Positions 9,853 to 18,155 of a stretch of DNA of 25,279 nt are shown here, piece by piece. The stretch is from Chara braunii (Eukaryota; Streptophyta; Charophyceae; Charales; Characeae). Where the stretch lies: contig BFEA01000146.1 in the NCBI GenBank assembly GCA_003427395.1, positions 2,800,279-2,825,557 on the forward strand, given 5' to 3'. The position numbers and the translations under genes were made by a program. The number at the start of each line of letters is the position of its first letter. Position 1 is the first letter of the stretch. The notes beneath the pieces are model-generated. The model ran no database searches and was not told the origin of the DNA. It was given only the letters and a program-made list of their open reading frames with translations.

Positions 9853-9918
9853 AGATTACCATGGCCCCTATGCAAGGATGACACGTATAAATCGAGAAAT
9901 GGCCCAAACTGTATTTTT
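9853..9918 (+). pseudogene. U6: U6 snRNA 3'-domain pseudogene, plant type
   Basis: From AGATTACCATGGCCCC through GCAAGGATGACACG and AAATCGAGAAATGG to CCCAAA the sequence follows plant U6 snRNA with only a few substitutions, and a T5 run, the usual pol III terminator, follows at 9914-9918. The 5' stem-loop and the ACAGAGA box are absent: upstream sequence (9800-9852) is unrelated and holds its own small hairpin. The conserved AGC triad reads ACC. It is therefore a truncated, non-functional copy. The 3'-terminal U6 region being plant-like rather than animal-like is the best host clue in the window. Confidence 0.85.
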
Positions 9919-10004
9919 GAGTCCATCAGGACTCGAACCTGGGCCTGTATTTCAACAGTTCGTGGGTGTTCCACAAACAGGTACGTGACCGTTGGCATAA
10001 GCCA
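9919..10004 (-). ncRNA. tRNA-like sequence on the opposite strand
   Basis: Read on minus, a strong B box (AGGTTCGAGTCC) lies at about 9929-9942, with a weaker A-box-like GTTGGCTTATGCCAACGG upstream at about 9985-10002. The segment begins immediately after the U6-derived T run. Its first 16 bp also form a hairpin (GAGTCC-ATCA-GGACTC, 9919-9934). A related A-box-like motif, CGTTGGCTCAAGCCAATG, occurs on minus at about 10470-10488. Probably a SINE fragment rather than a tRNA gene. Confidence 0.45.
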
Positions 10005-10063
10005 ACGACTTTCAGAGAAAAATAAAAAATAATAATAATAAAATAAAAACCAAATTAAGTGAA
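10005..10063. repeat. A/T-rich (AAT)n-like tract
   Basis: An A-rich run with imperfect AAT and AAAAT units sits between the tRNA-like segment and module A. A comparable A-rich run lies at 10490-10508 before module B. On the minus strand these are T-rich runs preceding the tRNA-like motif. Confidence 0.6.
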
Positions 10064-10258
10064 GCGCCAAGTGGCGCGCTGGAAAGTGGCTGGGGACTTA
10101 TATTCCCCAAAGAGTGTTGTAGGCGTCGTTATGAACGGGCATCTGTTCTATTTCCCAGGTACGTTTTTTTGCTTTTGTTTTTTCTTTTTGATAGATTTTG
10201 TCTTAGATGTTTTTCTAGATTTTTTTTTTTCTTCCCCTCATTTCTTTTCATTACTCAG
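10064..10258 (+). repeat. Repeat module A: two hairpins plus intron-like segment
   Basis: First hairpin GCGCCAAGTGGCGC (10064-10077), second hairpin GGGGACTTATATTCCCC (10092-10108), then CCCAG|GTACG with GT at 10159. About 90 bp of T-rich sequence ends in TTACTCAG at 10258. The last part has the form of a 100-nt GT-AG intron. The same order recurs in modules B and C, with little primary sequence conserved outside the hairpins. Whether it is ever transcribed or spliced is unknown. Confidence 0.55.
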
Positions 10259-10520
10259 GGCCGAGGTTCCATTAACGAGAAGGCTAGGATCGAACTCCTG
10301 AATCTGGATATGTTTTAGGTGGAGATGCAAAAAAACAGTTCAATCTCGATTTCCTGCACATTTCCATAACCTTGTGCAGATTCAGGCATTCGATTCGATC
10401 CTCTTTTGGAACCATGCCCTTGAGGTTTGGTTGCTCGTTGCTGAAAAGCTACGAGATGTGACGTGTCATTGGCTTGAGCCAACGTAGGAAAATAAAATAA
10501 AAAAAATCTAAGCTAAAATT
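10259..10520. other. Inter-module segment with B-box-like motifs
   Basis: On minus, AGGAGTTCGATCCTAGCC (about 10280-10298) has a good B-box core, and GATCGAATC (about 10393-10401) a weaker one. No matching A box is close enough for a tRNA. On minus CGTTGGCTCAAGCCAATG (10470-10488) matches the A-box-like motif near 10000. The segment ends with AGCTAAAATT (10511-10520), the left target duplication of the next element. Confidence 0.45.
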
Positions 10521-11067
10521 CTATGTAGCACGGCATACCTGGCCGGATAATCTGGTTGGATTATCTGGCTGGATTACCGGGGGCTAGGATTATCCAGAAA
10601 TCCGGATGATTAAAAAAATGGCCAAAAAAAAGCAAAAAAAAAAAAAAAAAAAAAAAGTAATATTGCGCATGCACAATACAATAGAACTATGATACTATTT
10701 CATAAAAAGCTTGATAAGTCATGGAAGGGTTGAAAGGGGGTAAGATAGGGAATGAAGGGGTTTAGAGGGGAGATGCTTGATTCGTTTTATAATTTTTTAT
10801 CCAAATATTATTTTCTTTTTCTGTTTTATATTTTTATCTTTTTATCTATTGAGATATCAACAATGGCCTCAAGCCAAAAGTTGTTCGTATCGTTGATGTG
10901 AAGAACATACTTTTTTTTCCAGAATTTTTTGAATTTTTTTTTTTTTCGGTAAAAAAAAATGTTTTGCGCAGGGCCGGATTTTTCCATATCCGGAATTAAT
11001 CCGCAATTTTCATCCGGATCGAAGATTCCGGATAAAATGGCCTGCCGGATATCCGGATTTTCTACAT
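10521..11067. mobile_element. 547-bp MITE-like element with 10-bp target duplication
   Basis: The element is flanked by perfect direct repeats AGCTAAAATT (10511-10520 and 11068-11077). Its ends are inverted: the left begins CTATGTAGCA and the right ends TTTTCTACAT, with ATGTAG shared outright. Subterminal GGCCGGATAATC, CTGGCTGGATTACC and ATTATCC at left face ATCCGG, CCGGATAAAATGG and GCCGGATATCCGG at right. The interior is A/T-rich with an A homopolymer at about 10633-10656, and no transposase is present. A 9-11-bp target duplication is typical of Mutator-like elements, though the ends are too short and diverged to be sure. Confidence 0.7.
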
Positions 11068-11080
11068 AGCTAAAATTTGA

Positions 11081-11274
11081 CTTACAAGCGGCGCGCCAGA
11101 TGGCGCAACCTGAAGTGACTGGGCATTTCGGTCCCCAGTTCTCGTTGGAACGACAATCGTTTTGCGAGGTAAGTATTTTCTTTTCGTTTTTTCTTTCTTT
11201 TTTTTATATATTCTTAGATTTTCTTTGGATTTTTTTTGTTTTTAGATCCTGATGATTTTTTTTTTTCTTTTCAG
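11081..11274 (+). repeat. Repeat module B: two hairpins plus intron-like segment
   Basis: Hairpin GCGCCAGATGGCGC (11093-11106), hairpin CTGGGCATTTCGGTCCCCAG (11119-11138), then GCGAG|GTAAGT with GT at 11169 and a T-rich stretch ending TTTCTTTTCAG at 11274. The donor and the polypyrimidine-AG end are both close to consensus, giving a possible 106-nt intron. The upstream part of this module copy was separated from it by the 547-bp element. Confidence 0.55.
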
Positions 11275-11329
11275 TAAAATTAGTATGTGCCTGTTCGTTT
11301 TTGACAAACGGGCTGTCACTTTAGTAGTA

Positions 11330-11360
11330 GGATGGGCAAGATCGAATGGATCTGCCGCCA
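11330..11360 (+). repeat. 31-bp direct repeat, left copy
   Basis: Starts GGATGGGCAAGATCGAATGG. The partner at 11640-11670 differs at five positions, all G-to-A or C-to-T. The two copies flank 280 bp holding the CA/GA microsatellite. Confidence 0.85.
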
Positions 11361-11479
11361 TAAGGCGGCTACATCCAGGCGCGAGTTTTGGGACCTTGTA
11401 CTTGGGTTACGAGGGACTCTCTGCACAGTCGTTTCGGAGGGTTTTCACGACTGGTCGTTCGTTGCTGGCGACAACTGCG

Positions 11480-11482
<3 letters not shown>

Positions 11483-11536
<54 letters not shown>

Positions 11537-11543
11537 GGAGAGA

Positions 11544-11597
<54 letters not shown>
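11483..11597 (+). repeat. Compound (CA)n(GA)n microsatellite
   Basis: About 45 bp of CA repeats (one ACGC interruption) pass through ACAGGG into about 60 bp of GA repeats with a single ACAG interruption. Confidence 0.97.
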
Positions 11598-11599
<2 letters not shown>

Positions 11600-11639
11600 A
11601 ACCTGCCTATTGATTGGCTGCATGCTACATTCATCGAGA

Positions 11640-11670
11640 GGATGAGCAAAATCGAATGAATCTACCGCTA
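11640..11670 (+). repeat. 31-bp direct repeat, right copy
   Basis: Starts GGATGAGCAAAATCGAATGA; partner of 11330-11360. Only transitions separate the two copies. Confidence 0.85.
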
Positions 11671-11729
11671 GAACATAGAAATATACATTACCACGTGGTT
11701 CCCCCCCCACCTCCTTCTCGTTCACGAAT

Positions 11730-11940
11730 GGCCTGAGCGGCCGTTGGGTTTTGAAATCGACTTTAGGGACTTATAGTCCCTGAAGCTGCGGGAACGGACA
11801 TTGCCACAACTGTTGGTTGTAGGTAAGGGTTAGTTGCTCTTAGTTTTTTTCCTTTTCTTTTTGTTTTCTTTCGTCTACTTTTTTCATTTTTTCTTTTGTT
11901 TTTTTCTTCTTTTTGGGTTCCCCTCCCCCCCTGTCATCAT
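11730..11940 (+). repeat. Repeat module C: two hairpins, donor-like site, T-rich tract
   Basis: Hairpin GGCCTGAGCGGCC (11730-11742), near-perfect palindrome AGGGACTTATAGTCCCT (11765-11781), then TTGTAG|GTAAGG with GT at 11823, and T/C-rich sequence to about 11935. Unlike modules A and B I see no good acceptor AG at the end of the T-rich tract, so an intron is not supported here. Confidence 0.45.
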
Positions 11941-12127
11941 GTTGTTGTTTAACTGCGTCCGTTCACTTGATGAATCGGGTTGTAGTTACCAACAGTGCCC
12001 GCACCTGACACTGTTGGCGGCCGGGTGCGGGCACGTGCCGCAGCAGGGAAAATAAAATCCTGTTGAGCTTGACTCCAGTTCAGCTATATGAAGTGACTGA
12101 AGGACTGGCCGTTCAAGCTGCCTGCAC

Positions 12128-12202
12128 AGAGAAACGAGGGGGCAAGAGGGGTAAAAGGAAAGAAAAAGGAAGAAAGGAAAGTAAGGGAAAAAAAAAGGGG
12201 GT
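12128..12202 (+). repeat. Polypurine tract
   Basis: About 75 bp almost entirely of A and G, including nine A followed by five G near its end. Preceded and followed by mixed sequence. Confidence 0.85.
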
Positions 12203-12242
12203 GGTAACGACCGCGAATGTGGCCACGACCGTGGAATAGGTG

Positions 12243-12268
12243 CAGCCCCTAAAAGGTTCTAGGGGCTG
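12243..12268. repeat. Perfect 9-bp hairpin
   Basis: CAGCCCCTA (12243-12251) pairs with TAGGGGCTG (12260-12268) across an 8-nt loop. It has no T run after it and no gene before it, so a role in termination is not suggested. Confidence 0.8.
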
Positions 12269-12412
12269 ATGGGACTGCATCTGTTCAGTTGAACAGGCAG
12301 CTTCGAAATGACTAAGTACATCCATTTCTAGAAGCACCTGCCCTGGGAAAACAGCCAGGTACTCGTGGGGGTTGATGACCTTGATCCCCTAGGGGGGAAA
12401 CCAAGGCTCCTA

Positions 12413-12449
12413 GCTCCTGGCCATCAATTTAGATCGAGGGCCAGGAGCA
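12413..12449. repeat. Perfect 10-bp inverted repeat
   Basis: GCTCCTGGCC (12413-12422) and GGCCAGGAGC (12440-12449), loop of 17 nt. It lies 57 bp before a TATA-like box. Confidence 0.8.
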
Positions 12450-12505
12450 CCCACAAATTTTTGCCCGGCTGTGGGCAAAGCAGCTGCCCACATGCCTTCG
12501 GCTGG

Positions 12506-12514
12506 CTATAAAAG
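12506..12514 (+). promoter_or_regulatory. TATA-like box
   Basis: CTATAAAAG in a C/G-containing context, a good match to the eukaryotic TATA box. About 30 bp downstream is CAATTGTTGCAG. The following open frames (for example 12471-12764) are short and unrecognised, so it could serve a non-coding or repeat-derived transcript, or be fortuitous. Confidence 0.3.
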
Positions 12515-12850
12515 CCACCACTCCACCCACCAGCCTCACAATTGTTGCAGTGCTGCTGGGGCTTTCACTTGTGTGAATTGTTGGCTGGTTGTTGCATGCT
12601 GCTGGAGTGTGGCGGTGCTGCCGGTAGAGGTGTTGCTGGAAAAGAGGAGGACTGCAGAAGGGTTGAAGTTAGAGGCTGCTATAGCCACCACCTCCGCAAG
12701 GAGGGAGAAGGTCATTGGAGTGGTGCGGCCGCAGCATAGTTGGAGGAGACAGATGCTGCCATAGCCACGGTTGTTGGCAACGGCAGGCATAATTGGAACA
12801 ATGAGGGGGAGATGTTGAGCCACAGCGATAATTGTTTTGTTGACGTACTG

Positions 12851-13060
12851 TGGAAGCGCTGCCAATTTTTTGTGGCGACAGCACCGGGTTTAGCGGCGGT
12901 GGTGCGAAAACGTTGCCGAATTTTTGCGGAGGTGGCACTGGTTTTAACGGTAATGGTGCGGAAGCGCTGCCGGTTTTTTACGGCGGTGGCATCAATGGCA
13001 CTTTGATGGGGGAGTGTTGCCGAACTAATGGCGTGGTGGCTTCGAGGTCTCCCTAAAGGG
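12851..13060 (+). repeat. 54-bp tandem repeat that reads as 18-residue units
   Basis: Three diverged units begin near GAAGCGCTGCC (12852), AAAACGTTGCC (12906) and GAAGCGCTGCC (12960). In one frame they read EALPIFCGDSTGFSGGGA, KTLPNFCGGGTGFNGNGA and EALPVFYGGGINGT, so period and phase are preserved as codons. The frame opens only at a GTG after a TGA at 12841 and ends at TAA 13054-13056 (about 68 codons). G/T-rich relatives continue to about 13290. I do not recognise a protein family. Confidence 0.6.
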
Positions 13061-13493
13061 AGGTACTGACCGTTTGGCGACACGACAATGAAGATTTTTT
13101 TTTGTAACGTTATGCTGCCAAATTTTTGGCACAGCAGCGACACTTCGGTGGGAACTACTGCTAATTTGTTTTAATACGGTGGTATGGTACCGGTTTTGAC
13201 GGCACGGCGAGCGGTAATTCCGCCGTCATTTTTTGTGGTGCGTGGCGGTTATGGTGGATTTCAGTGTGGTTTAGAGGTTGGGCTAGCGTTGGTGCGTGGT
13301 TGGGACTGTGCGACAGTGGTGCGTGGATCGACGACATGCAAAAAGTGCAGAGCGGTTGCATGCCGCAAAGTAATTATGGGGCCCGCGACACCCGTGGGTT
13401 TCACTGGGGGCCGCCTTTTTTTAGGCGCACAGTGCAAGCGGGGTTTAAGTTTGGGACCATCCAGTGTTACGGCGGTAGCATCAGATTGTCACG

Positions 13494-13770
13494 GACCATT
13501 TTTGGAACCAGGTGGGACTGATTTTGAGATCGGGACCGGCATGTGCATGTGGTTATTGTGAATGGACAGGATGATTTGAGGCGGTATGGACTTGTTGTTG
13601 GTTAGGGGAGTGTCCTTGGAGGACGTGGTGTAGTATGGGATTGCATTGGGACTATCTGGGATCATTTCGGGACTAGGTGGGACTAGTTCTTGTCATTGGG
13701 ACTGACATGTTGGTGTGGTTATTGTGAGTGGACGTGATGAGAGGCGGCGTGGACTTGCGACGGCACGGTA
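13494..13770 (+). repeat. Direct duplication, about 165-bp period
   Basis: The block GGACCATTTTTGGAACCAGG...TGTGGTTATTGTGA (13494-13593) recurs as GGGATCATTTCGGGACTAGG...TGTGGTTATTGTGA (13658-13763), followed in both by GTGGAC or ATGGAC and GAGGCGG. It belongs to the same G/T-rich domain as the 54-bp repeat. Confidence 0.7.
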
Positions 13771-15120
13771 CGTTGGAATAACTTGAGATTTGATCATGGG
13801 AGCACCCTCTTTAAGGGTTATCTCATTCGGTCATCTCGGTGGGTCCGACCCTTGGTGTGATCGGACACTTGAAAAAAGGTGCAAACCGTCATTCAGGAGA
13901 AAGACCACAACTTATGAGTTGTGTGCCGCATATTTGTCTACGGCGGTCATTTTCCTCTGATTGATATATTACTCGGCTTTCTTGAGTGGGCCGGACCAAA
14001 CTTCACTCAAGGTCAGTCAGTTGAATGACTCAGATTTTCCTTCACACCTGTGTGAACCCACACTTTGCTTGACCCTGTTCATTGAATGTTCATTGAAAAG
14101 GTAGAGAAGGTTATGCGAGTCATGCTTGTGAATGGAAAAGTCTGACTTGAGTATGAGATTGCACTGATTTTCTCTTGAACTTCTTTCTTTTGCGTTTTGT
14201 GCAGGTAGGTAGAAGAATGCTTGCAGAGGAGGTTGATTGAGTCTACATGGGATGATGAAAAATATTGTTATATCTCTGCCCTCCGGTTGTCCGCTTGTGA
14301 AAATGACTTATAGGTTGAAAAAATAATTTAGTGTGTGTCGTAAAATGAAAGCGATTGAAGTAAAGCAAATAAGGTCAAAAGGACCTAGCTTTCTTGAGAT
14401 TGACCCTTTCTATCCCGAACGATCTTATCTGCCTATACCTGTCCAAATGATTCTCAGTTTTTACCTTTCCTGAATTCTTTTCGTCAAAATTACCCTGAAC
14501 TTAGGAAAAATGAGAATAATTGAAAACTGTTTGTGGTGAACACATCCTTTTTCTCCATGAAGCATCTGGGGCGGACATTCGTTGCTTTAGGAGCCGACCC
14601 TGTTATCGACCCAGAGTGGACCGTTGTACGGGGGGATACTTTGCCGATTCGGTGGAGACGACCCGACTTCTGAGATTCGAGTCTTGTGCTCGGACGAGGA
14701 GTACCCCAGACCACTTCCTAGAAGAAGAGGCATGCAACATTTCAAGCAATGCCCCTGATCAAGAACCATCCGCAAAACAACCCGTCATCCAAGAAGATTG
14801 AGAAACGTATGGAGACGGGTGTGTGCGCGTTCAATCTTAAGTCGACAGTAGGTGGAATGAATAACGTTGACAACGCGTCTCATCAAGTCAAAACTAAGGC
14901 AAGCCGACTATCTTGTCAGCTGCATCACTGTTATTCTCAGTAAGCCAACTCCTTGCTGGCGGTTGTGGGATTGTTTTTTATCTTATGTTGTTGAATGTAT
15001 CAAATGATGATTTGGATTCTCTCAGTTATTACTTTGGATTGGATGTACATTATCGGTTGTGGTCAACTCTTTTTTTTGTAATTATATATAGTTGTTATAA
15101 ATTTTGTTTGACTATGTGTC
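13771..15120. other. No gene recognised
   Basis: Mixed-composition sequence. Short open frames (14520-14801, 14749-14943, 14913-15131) lack known motifs and good context. A T-rich segment with ATATATAG occurs near 15070-15100. I see no structural RNA. Confidence 0.4.
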
Positions 15121-15596
15121 TAAGGGACTAGGATCGAGTTGGGTTTCACGCTTGGTTGAGATCGTTCTAGTCGACCGACGTCTGCTCTGCACCTAGGAGA
15201 TCAGCGCCCTAGGAACGGACGACGTTCGGGTCCACTTGGCGTTAACCAAGCGTATCTATACTACAGCGAACAAGCAAACGCCCTCGACTGACCTACCTCT
15301 GCGATTGCATTTAAAAAATTTCGCATGTGGGTCAGGAGCTCGGTAGGGATGCGCCCCTAAGGGTGGTGACAGCCCCTCAGGGAAGGAAAGTTTATGCCCC
15401 GCGGGAACCTATTCTGTCGTAGAGGACCGCGGGATGTATAGCTTGCGCACCCAGCTAGCGCGGCGAAGGGACGACGCGACCGCGGCCGTCTCGGCGGTTC
15501 GCGGGGTTATTATGCGTCGTTCCTAAGTTGGCTCTGTTTTTATTTTTGTTTTACTCCTGCGTGACATGACCGAGACACTAGCGGTTAATGAAAGAC
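15121..15596. other. No gene; GC-richer segment with small hairpins
   Basis: CpG-containing, GC-richer sequence with short stems (for example CTTGGCGTTAACCAAG, about 15236-15251). No coding frame of interest. It might be part of an LTR or UTR of the neighbouring minus-strand Ty3 remnant, but no LTR-end match to 18156-18445 is seen. Confidence 0.35.
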
Positions 15597-15716
15597 CAAA
15601 AATTCGGGGTTTTTCGCCACGTCGTTACAATAAATTTTGTCGAAACTTTTGCGAACAAACTATGCATGGTCAAAAGTTTCGGTAAAAAAAATTCTAAAAT
15701 TCGCCGAATTTTGGGC
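15597..15716. repeat. Nested fold-back (about 120 bp)
   Basis: Outer arms CCAAAAATTCGG (about 15597-15608) and CCGAATTTTGG (about 15705-15715) face each other. Inner arms CGAAACTTTTG (15641-15651) and CAAAAGTTTCG (15671-15681) are a perfect 11-bp match around a 19-nt loop. It abuts the 3' end of the minus-strand Ty3 coding remnant. Confidence 0.7.
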
Positions 15717-15719
15717 CTT

Positions 15720-16960
15720 CCATTAACTGCCTCTCCGGGGGGATCATAGACGTTCGTGATGAAAATTTTTGACTCGTGCTACAAGGCAACAACTTTGATG
15801 CATGAAAAAATGGGTAGGTGTGAAGATGTGCTCGAATCTCTATCGTGTAGTACGGTCCATCTTCTCCATCCTTAATTTCTATGACTGGTCACGGTCCCCT
15901 GTGCGCAGGTAACAGTTTCTGTGAGATGTTCTCCTCAGGAGCAAACTCTTTAGATTTGACCTAGACGAAGTCGCCTCCTTGGACCTGTGAAGGGTGACGG
16001 TGCTTATTGGTTTGCTCTATCATTCGGTGTTGGGCCTTCCTAAGGTTCTCAAGTACTGTAGCAATCTCCCTTTCGTGATGTATCGTAAATTCCCTAGTAC
16101 CAGGCGGTAGCCTCTGAATCTGATCCCGGTCAAGTCCCTCAAATCTGCGTGGTCTAAAGGACTTATGTAGTTCGTTGGGAGTGCAACAAGTTGCTAAGTG
16201 CACGCTATGCGCTGGCTACCTTTGGGACCATCTCATCCCAATTAACTTGGTTGGGACTAATGTAGATTCTCATAACTTGCTACATGACTTTGTTAATCTG
16301 CTCAGTCTGACCGTTGGTTTCTGGATGATGGCCATATGACATTAACAACTTAGACCCGTAGACTTTCATTAGTTCCTGCCAGTTCTGATTAGTGAACCAG
16401 GTATCTATGTCAGTAACTATAGACAACGGTAGCCCATGGTCATTGACCCGATGATAAAAAAACTTTTGTATCACTAAATCTGTGCGTGCTTCTCAGGCTA
16501 AGGGAACAAAAACCACATATTTTCTAAGCCTATCTACTATGACCATGACTTTGCTCTTGCCATGCCTACTCCTAACGTCTGAGTCCATAAAGTCGATGGA
16601 CACAGAATCTTCGGGTCCCTCCGGAATAGGCAAGAGTTTGATAAGACCTAGAGGGGCTTGCGTAGTAGTCTTATTCCTCTTATAAACTTTACAACTGCGT
16701 ACATACTCTATGCAGTCAGCCTTCATACCAAACGAAGTATACGCGTACATAAGGTTGGCTAATGTTTTCTGCCAACCAAAATGTCCCTCAGTATCATGGC
16801 ATTCCCCTAAAACCAGACTTCAAATCTCTTCACTGTTAGGAACACACAATTGGTCCGCTACGTTAGTCTTCTCAAACAGTAACCCATCTATAGTGCGGTA
16901 GTCATGTTCTGATTCTTGAGCCTCCTTAACTCTTTTGAGGAGTGACTGACTCTCTAAGGA
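15720..16960 (-). pseudogene. Ty3 integrase remnant, minus strand, multiple stops
   Basis: Read on minus from about 16960 down: a zinc-finger region with ECHDTEGHFGWQKTL then CIEYVRSCKVYKR (HHCC); core segment SIDFMDSDVRSRHGKS (first Asp), VIVDRLRKYVVFVPLA; FFYHRVNDHGLPLSIVTDID (second Asp); and HHPETNGQTEQINKVM (catalytic Glu). The C-terminal part reads REIATVLENLRKAQHRMIEQ, then NISQKLLPAHRGP and HTYPFFHASKL, the usual end of a Ty3 integrase. Several in-frame stops split it (after VPLA, after INKVM, in the C-terminal part). Its sequence is clearly a different lineage from the plus-strand element. No RT or RNase H is visible upstream. Confidence 0.85.
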
Positions 16961-17452
16961 CTACATGATCCGTATAAGACCCTGTCATCTATGGTCTCTA
17001 ACTTGCACCTAATGCTAAAGCTGGACTTCAATGCTGATCAGGAGGCATTTAAGGAGATCCCCCATAACTCCTCAGGAATTCTTTAACATCACAAACAGGA
17101 CGACGTGATCAACAAGTCCTCTCAAGACTTAGACAGCTGGTTGTGCAACCCACAACTCGGATTTTGGGCCTACCATGCCACACCGAGTGGCTTGTTGGTC
17201 TGTACCAATCCTTGGGAGGGTTTGTCCTCAGGGTCCGTCAGTCGTCAGACACGGTCTTTAGCCCTACTCAGCCCGTGGGGGTGTGGTCAACACAGCTCTA
17301 CGACCTCATGCACAGAGTTCCTATCACCTGTACATAAGAGACTCAATGCAGAAAGAAGAGACGGGCAGACTCATCAAGTACCATGGGGTGAATGCACATC
17401 CATAGGGCGAGGGGATACGCTGGAGGCTTGGCGAGAGTGTACCAACTCCAAC
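16961..17452. other. No gene recognised
   Basis: RNase H and RT would be expected here on minus if the Ty3 copy were complete, but I read none of their motifs. Short open frames on both strands (for example 17105-17515 plus) are unrecognised. Confidence 0.4.
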
Positions 17453-17682
17453 TTGGTCAACTTCGTGGTCAACAGCTTCGGTCAATGCCCTGGTCAACTC
17501 CTCGATCAACGCTAGTCAACATCCCGATCAACTACTCGGTCAACGCTGGTAAACGCCCCGGTCAACATTGGTAAACACCCGGTCAACGTTGGTAAACACC
17601 CCGGTCAATGTTGGTAAACACCTCGGTCAACATTGGTAAACTCCCTGGTTAACACTGATAAGTGCCTTGGTCAACGCAAGGG
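17453..17682. repeat. GGTCAAC minisatellite
   Basis: From 17453 to about 17532 units of 11-13 bp with GGTCAAC or GATCAAC recur. From about 17533 to 17680 the period is 21-23 bp, of the type CCCGGTCAACGTTGGTAAAC, about six copies. On minus the first part reads as Val-Asp-x repeats (ALTEAVDHEVDQVGV). The complement carries many TTGACC or TTGACN motifs. Confidence 0.9.
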
Positions 17683-17933
17683 ATGGCTGCCAACCCTCTC
17701 TCTCTCACCTTCTTTCACCTTCCTCCTTCTTCCTCCTCCTTCACCCTCAGCTATGACTTCTTTTTCATCCCTCGTCTCTTTCTTCTTCACCCCCTTCTTC
17801 GTCTTTCCTTCCTCTTCCAATTGACTTCCTTATCCTTTTTTGCTCTTCTTCGTCTTCCTCTGTTTTTCCGTATGTCCGAGCTCGATGGCTATGGTCGCCA
17901 CCTCCTTTCTTGAACCGCACAACCAATCTTGTA

Positions 17934-17935
<2 letters not shown>
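17683..17935. other. Pyrimidine-rich segment
   Basis: C/T-rich sequence leads into the CT microsatellite. On minus it reads as a Glu/Arg/Lys-rich frame (17765-18022) which is low complexity. This lies within the 5' internal part of the minus-strand Ty3 copy if the PBS call is right. Confidence 0.5.

Positions 17936-18000
<65 letters not shown>
17936..18000 (+). repeat. (CT)n microsatellite
   Basis: Uninterrupted CT repeat of about 65 bp; GA on the minus strand. Confidence 0.98.
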
Positions 18001-18005
<5 letters not shown>

Positions 18006-18142
18006 CTTCTTTGCAGGTACACAGCGCCTTCCTTTGATGGTGCGGCTATGGCGGACCCTTCTTCTTCGATGGCGCACTTCTGCTATGGCGCCCAACTCCT
18101 TCCTATCAACAACGACAACAGCGCGTGGAACAACGGGAACCT

Positions 18143-18154
18143 GCTCTGATGCCA
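18143..18154 (-). promoter_or_regulatory. Primer-binding site, initiator tRNA-Met type
   Basis: On minus TGGCATCAGAGC, one base from the plant LTR-retrotransposon PBS complementary to the initiator tRNA-Met 3' end (TGGTATCAGAGC), and it sits one base from the predicted LTR CA end. Its orientation agrees with the minus-strand integrase remnant. Confidence 0.7.
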
Positions 18155-18155
18155 A

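Noticed and set aside
11155-11180. U1 snRNA pseudogene on minus (ATACTTACCT)
   Set aside because: Ten bases match the U1 5' end, but this is simply the complement of a consensus 5' splice site and nothing beyond it matches U1.
12243-12449. Bacterial-type terminators from the two GC-rich hairpins
   Set aside because: No T run follows, no gene precedes, and the window is eukaryotic.
13184-13561. 125-codon plus frame as a secreted protein
   Set aside because: G/T-rich repeat DNA gives Val/Gly-rich frames in several registers; no signal peptide or domain is convincing.
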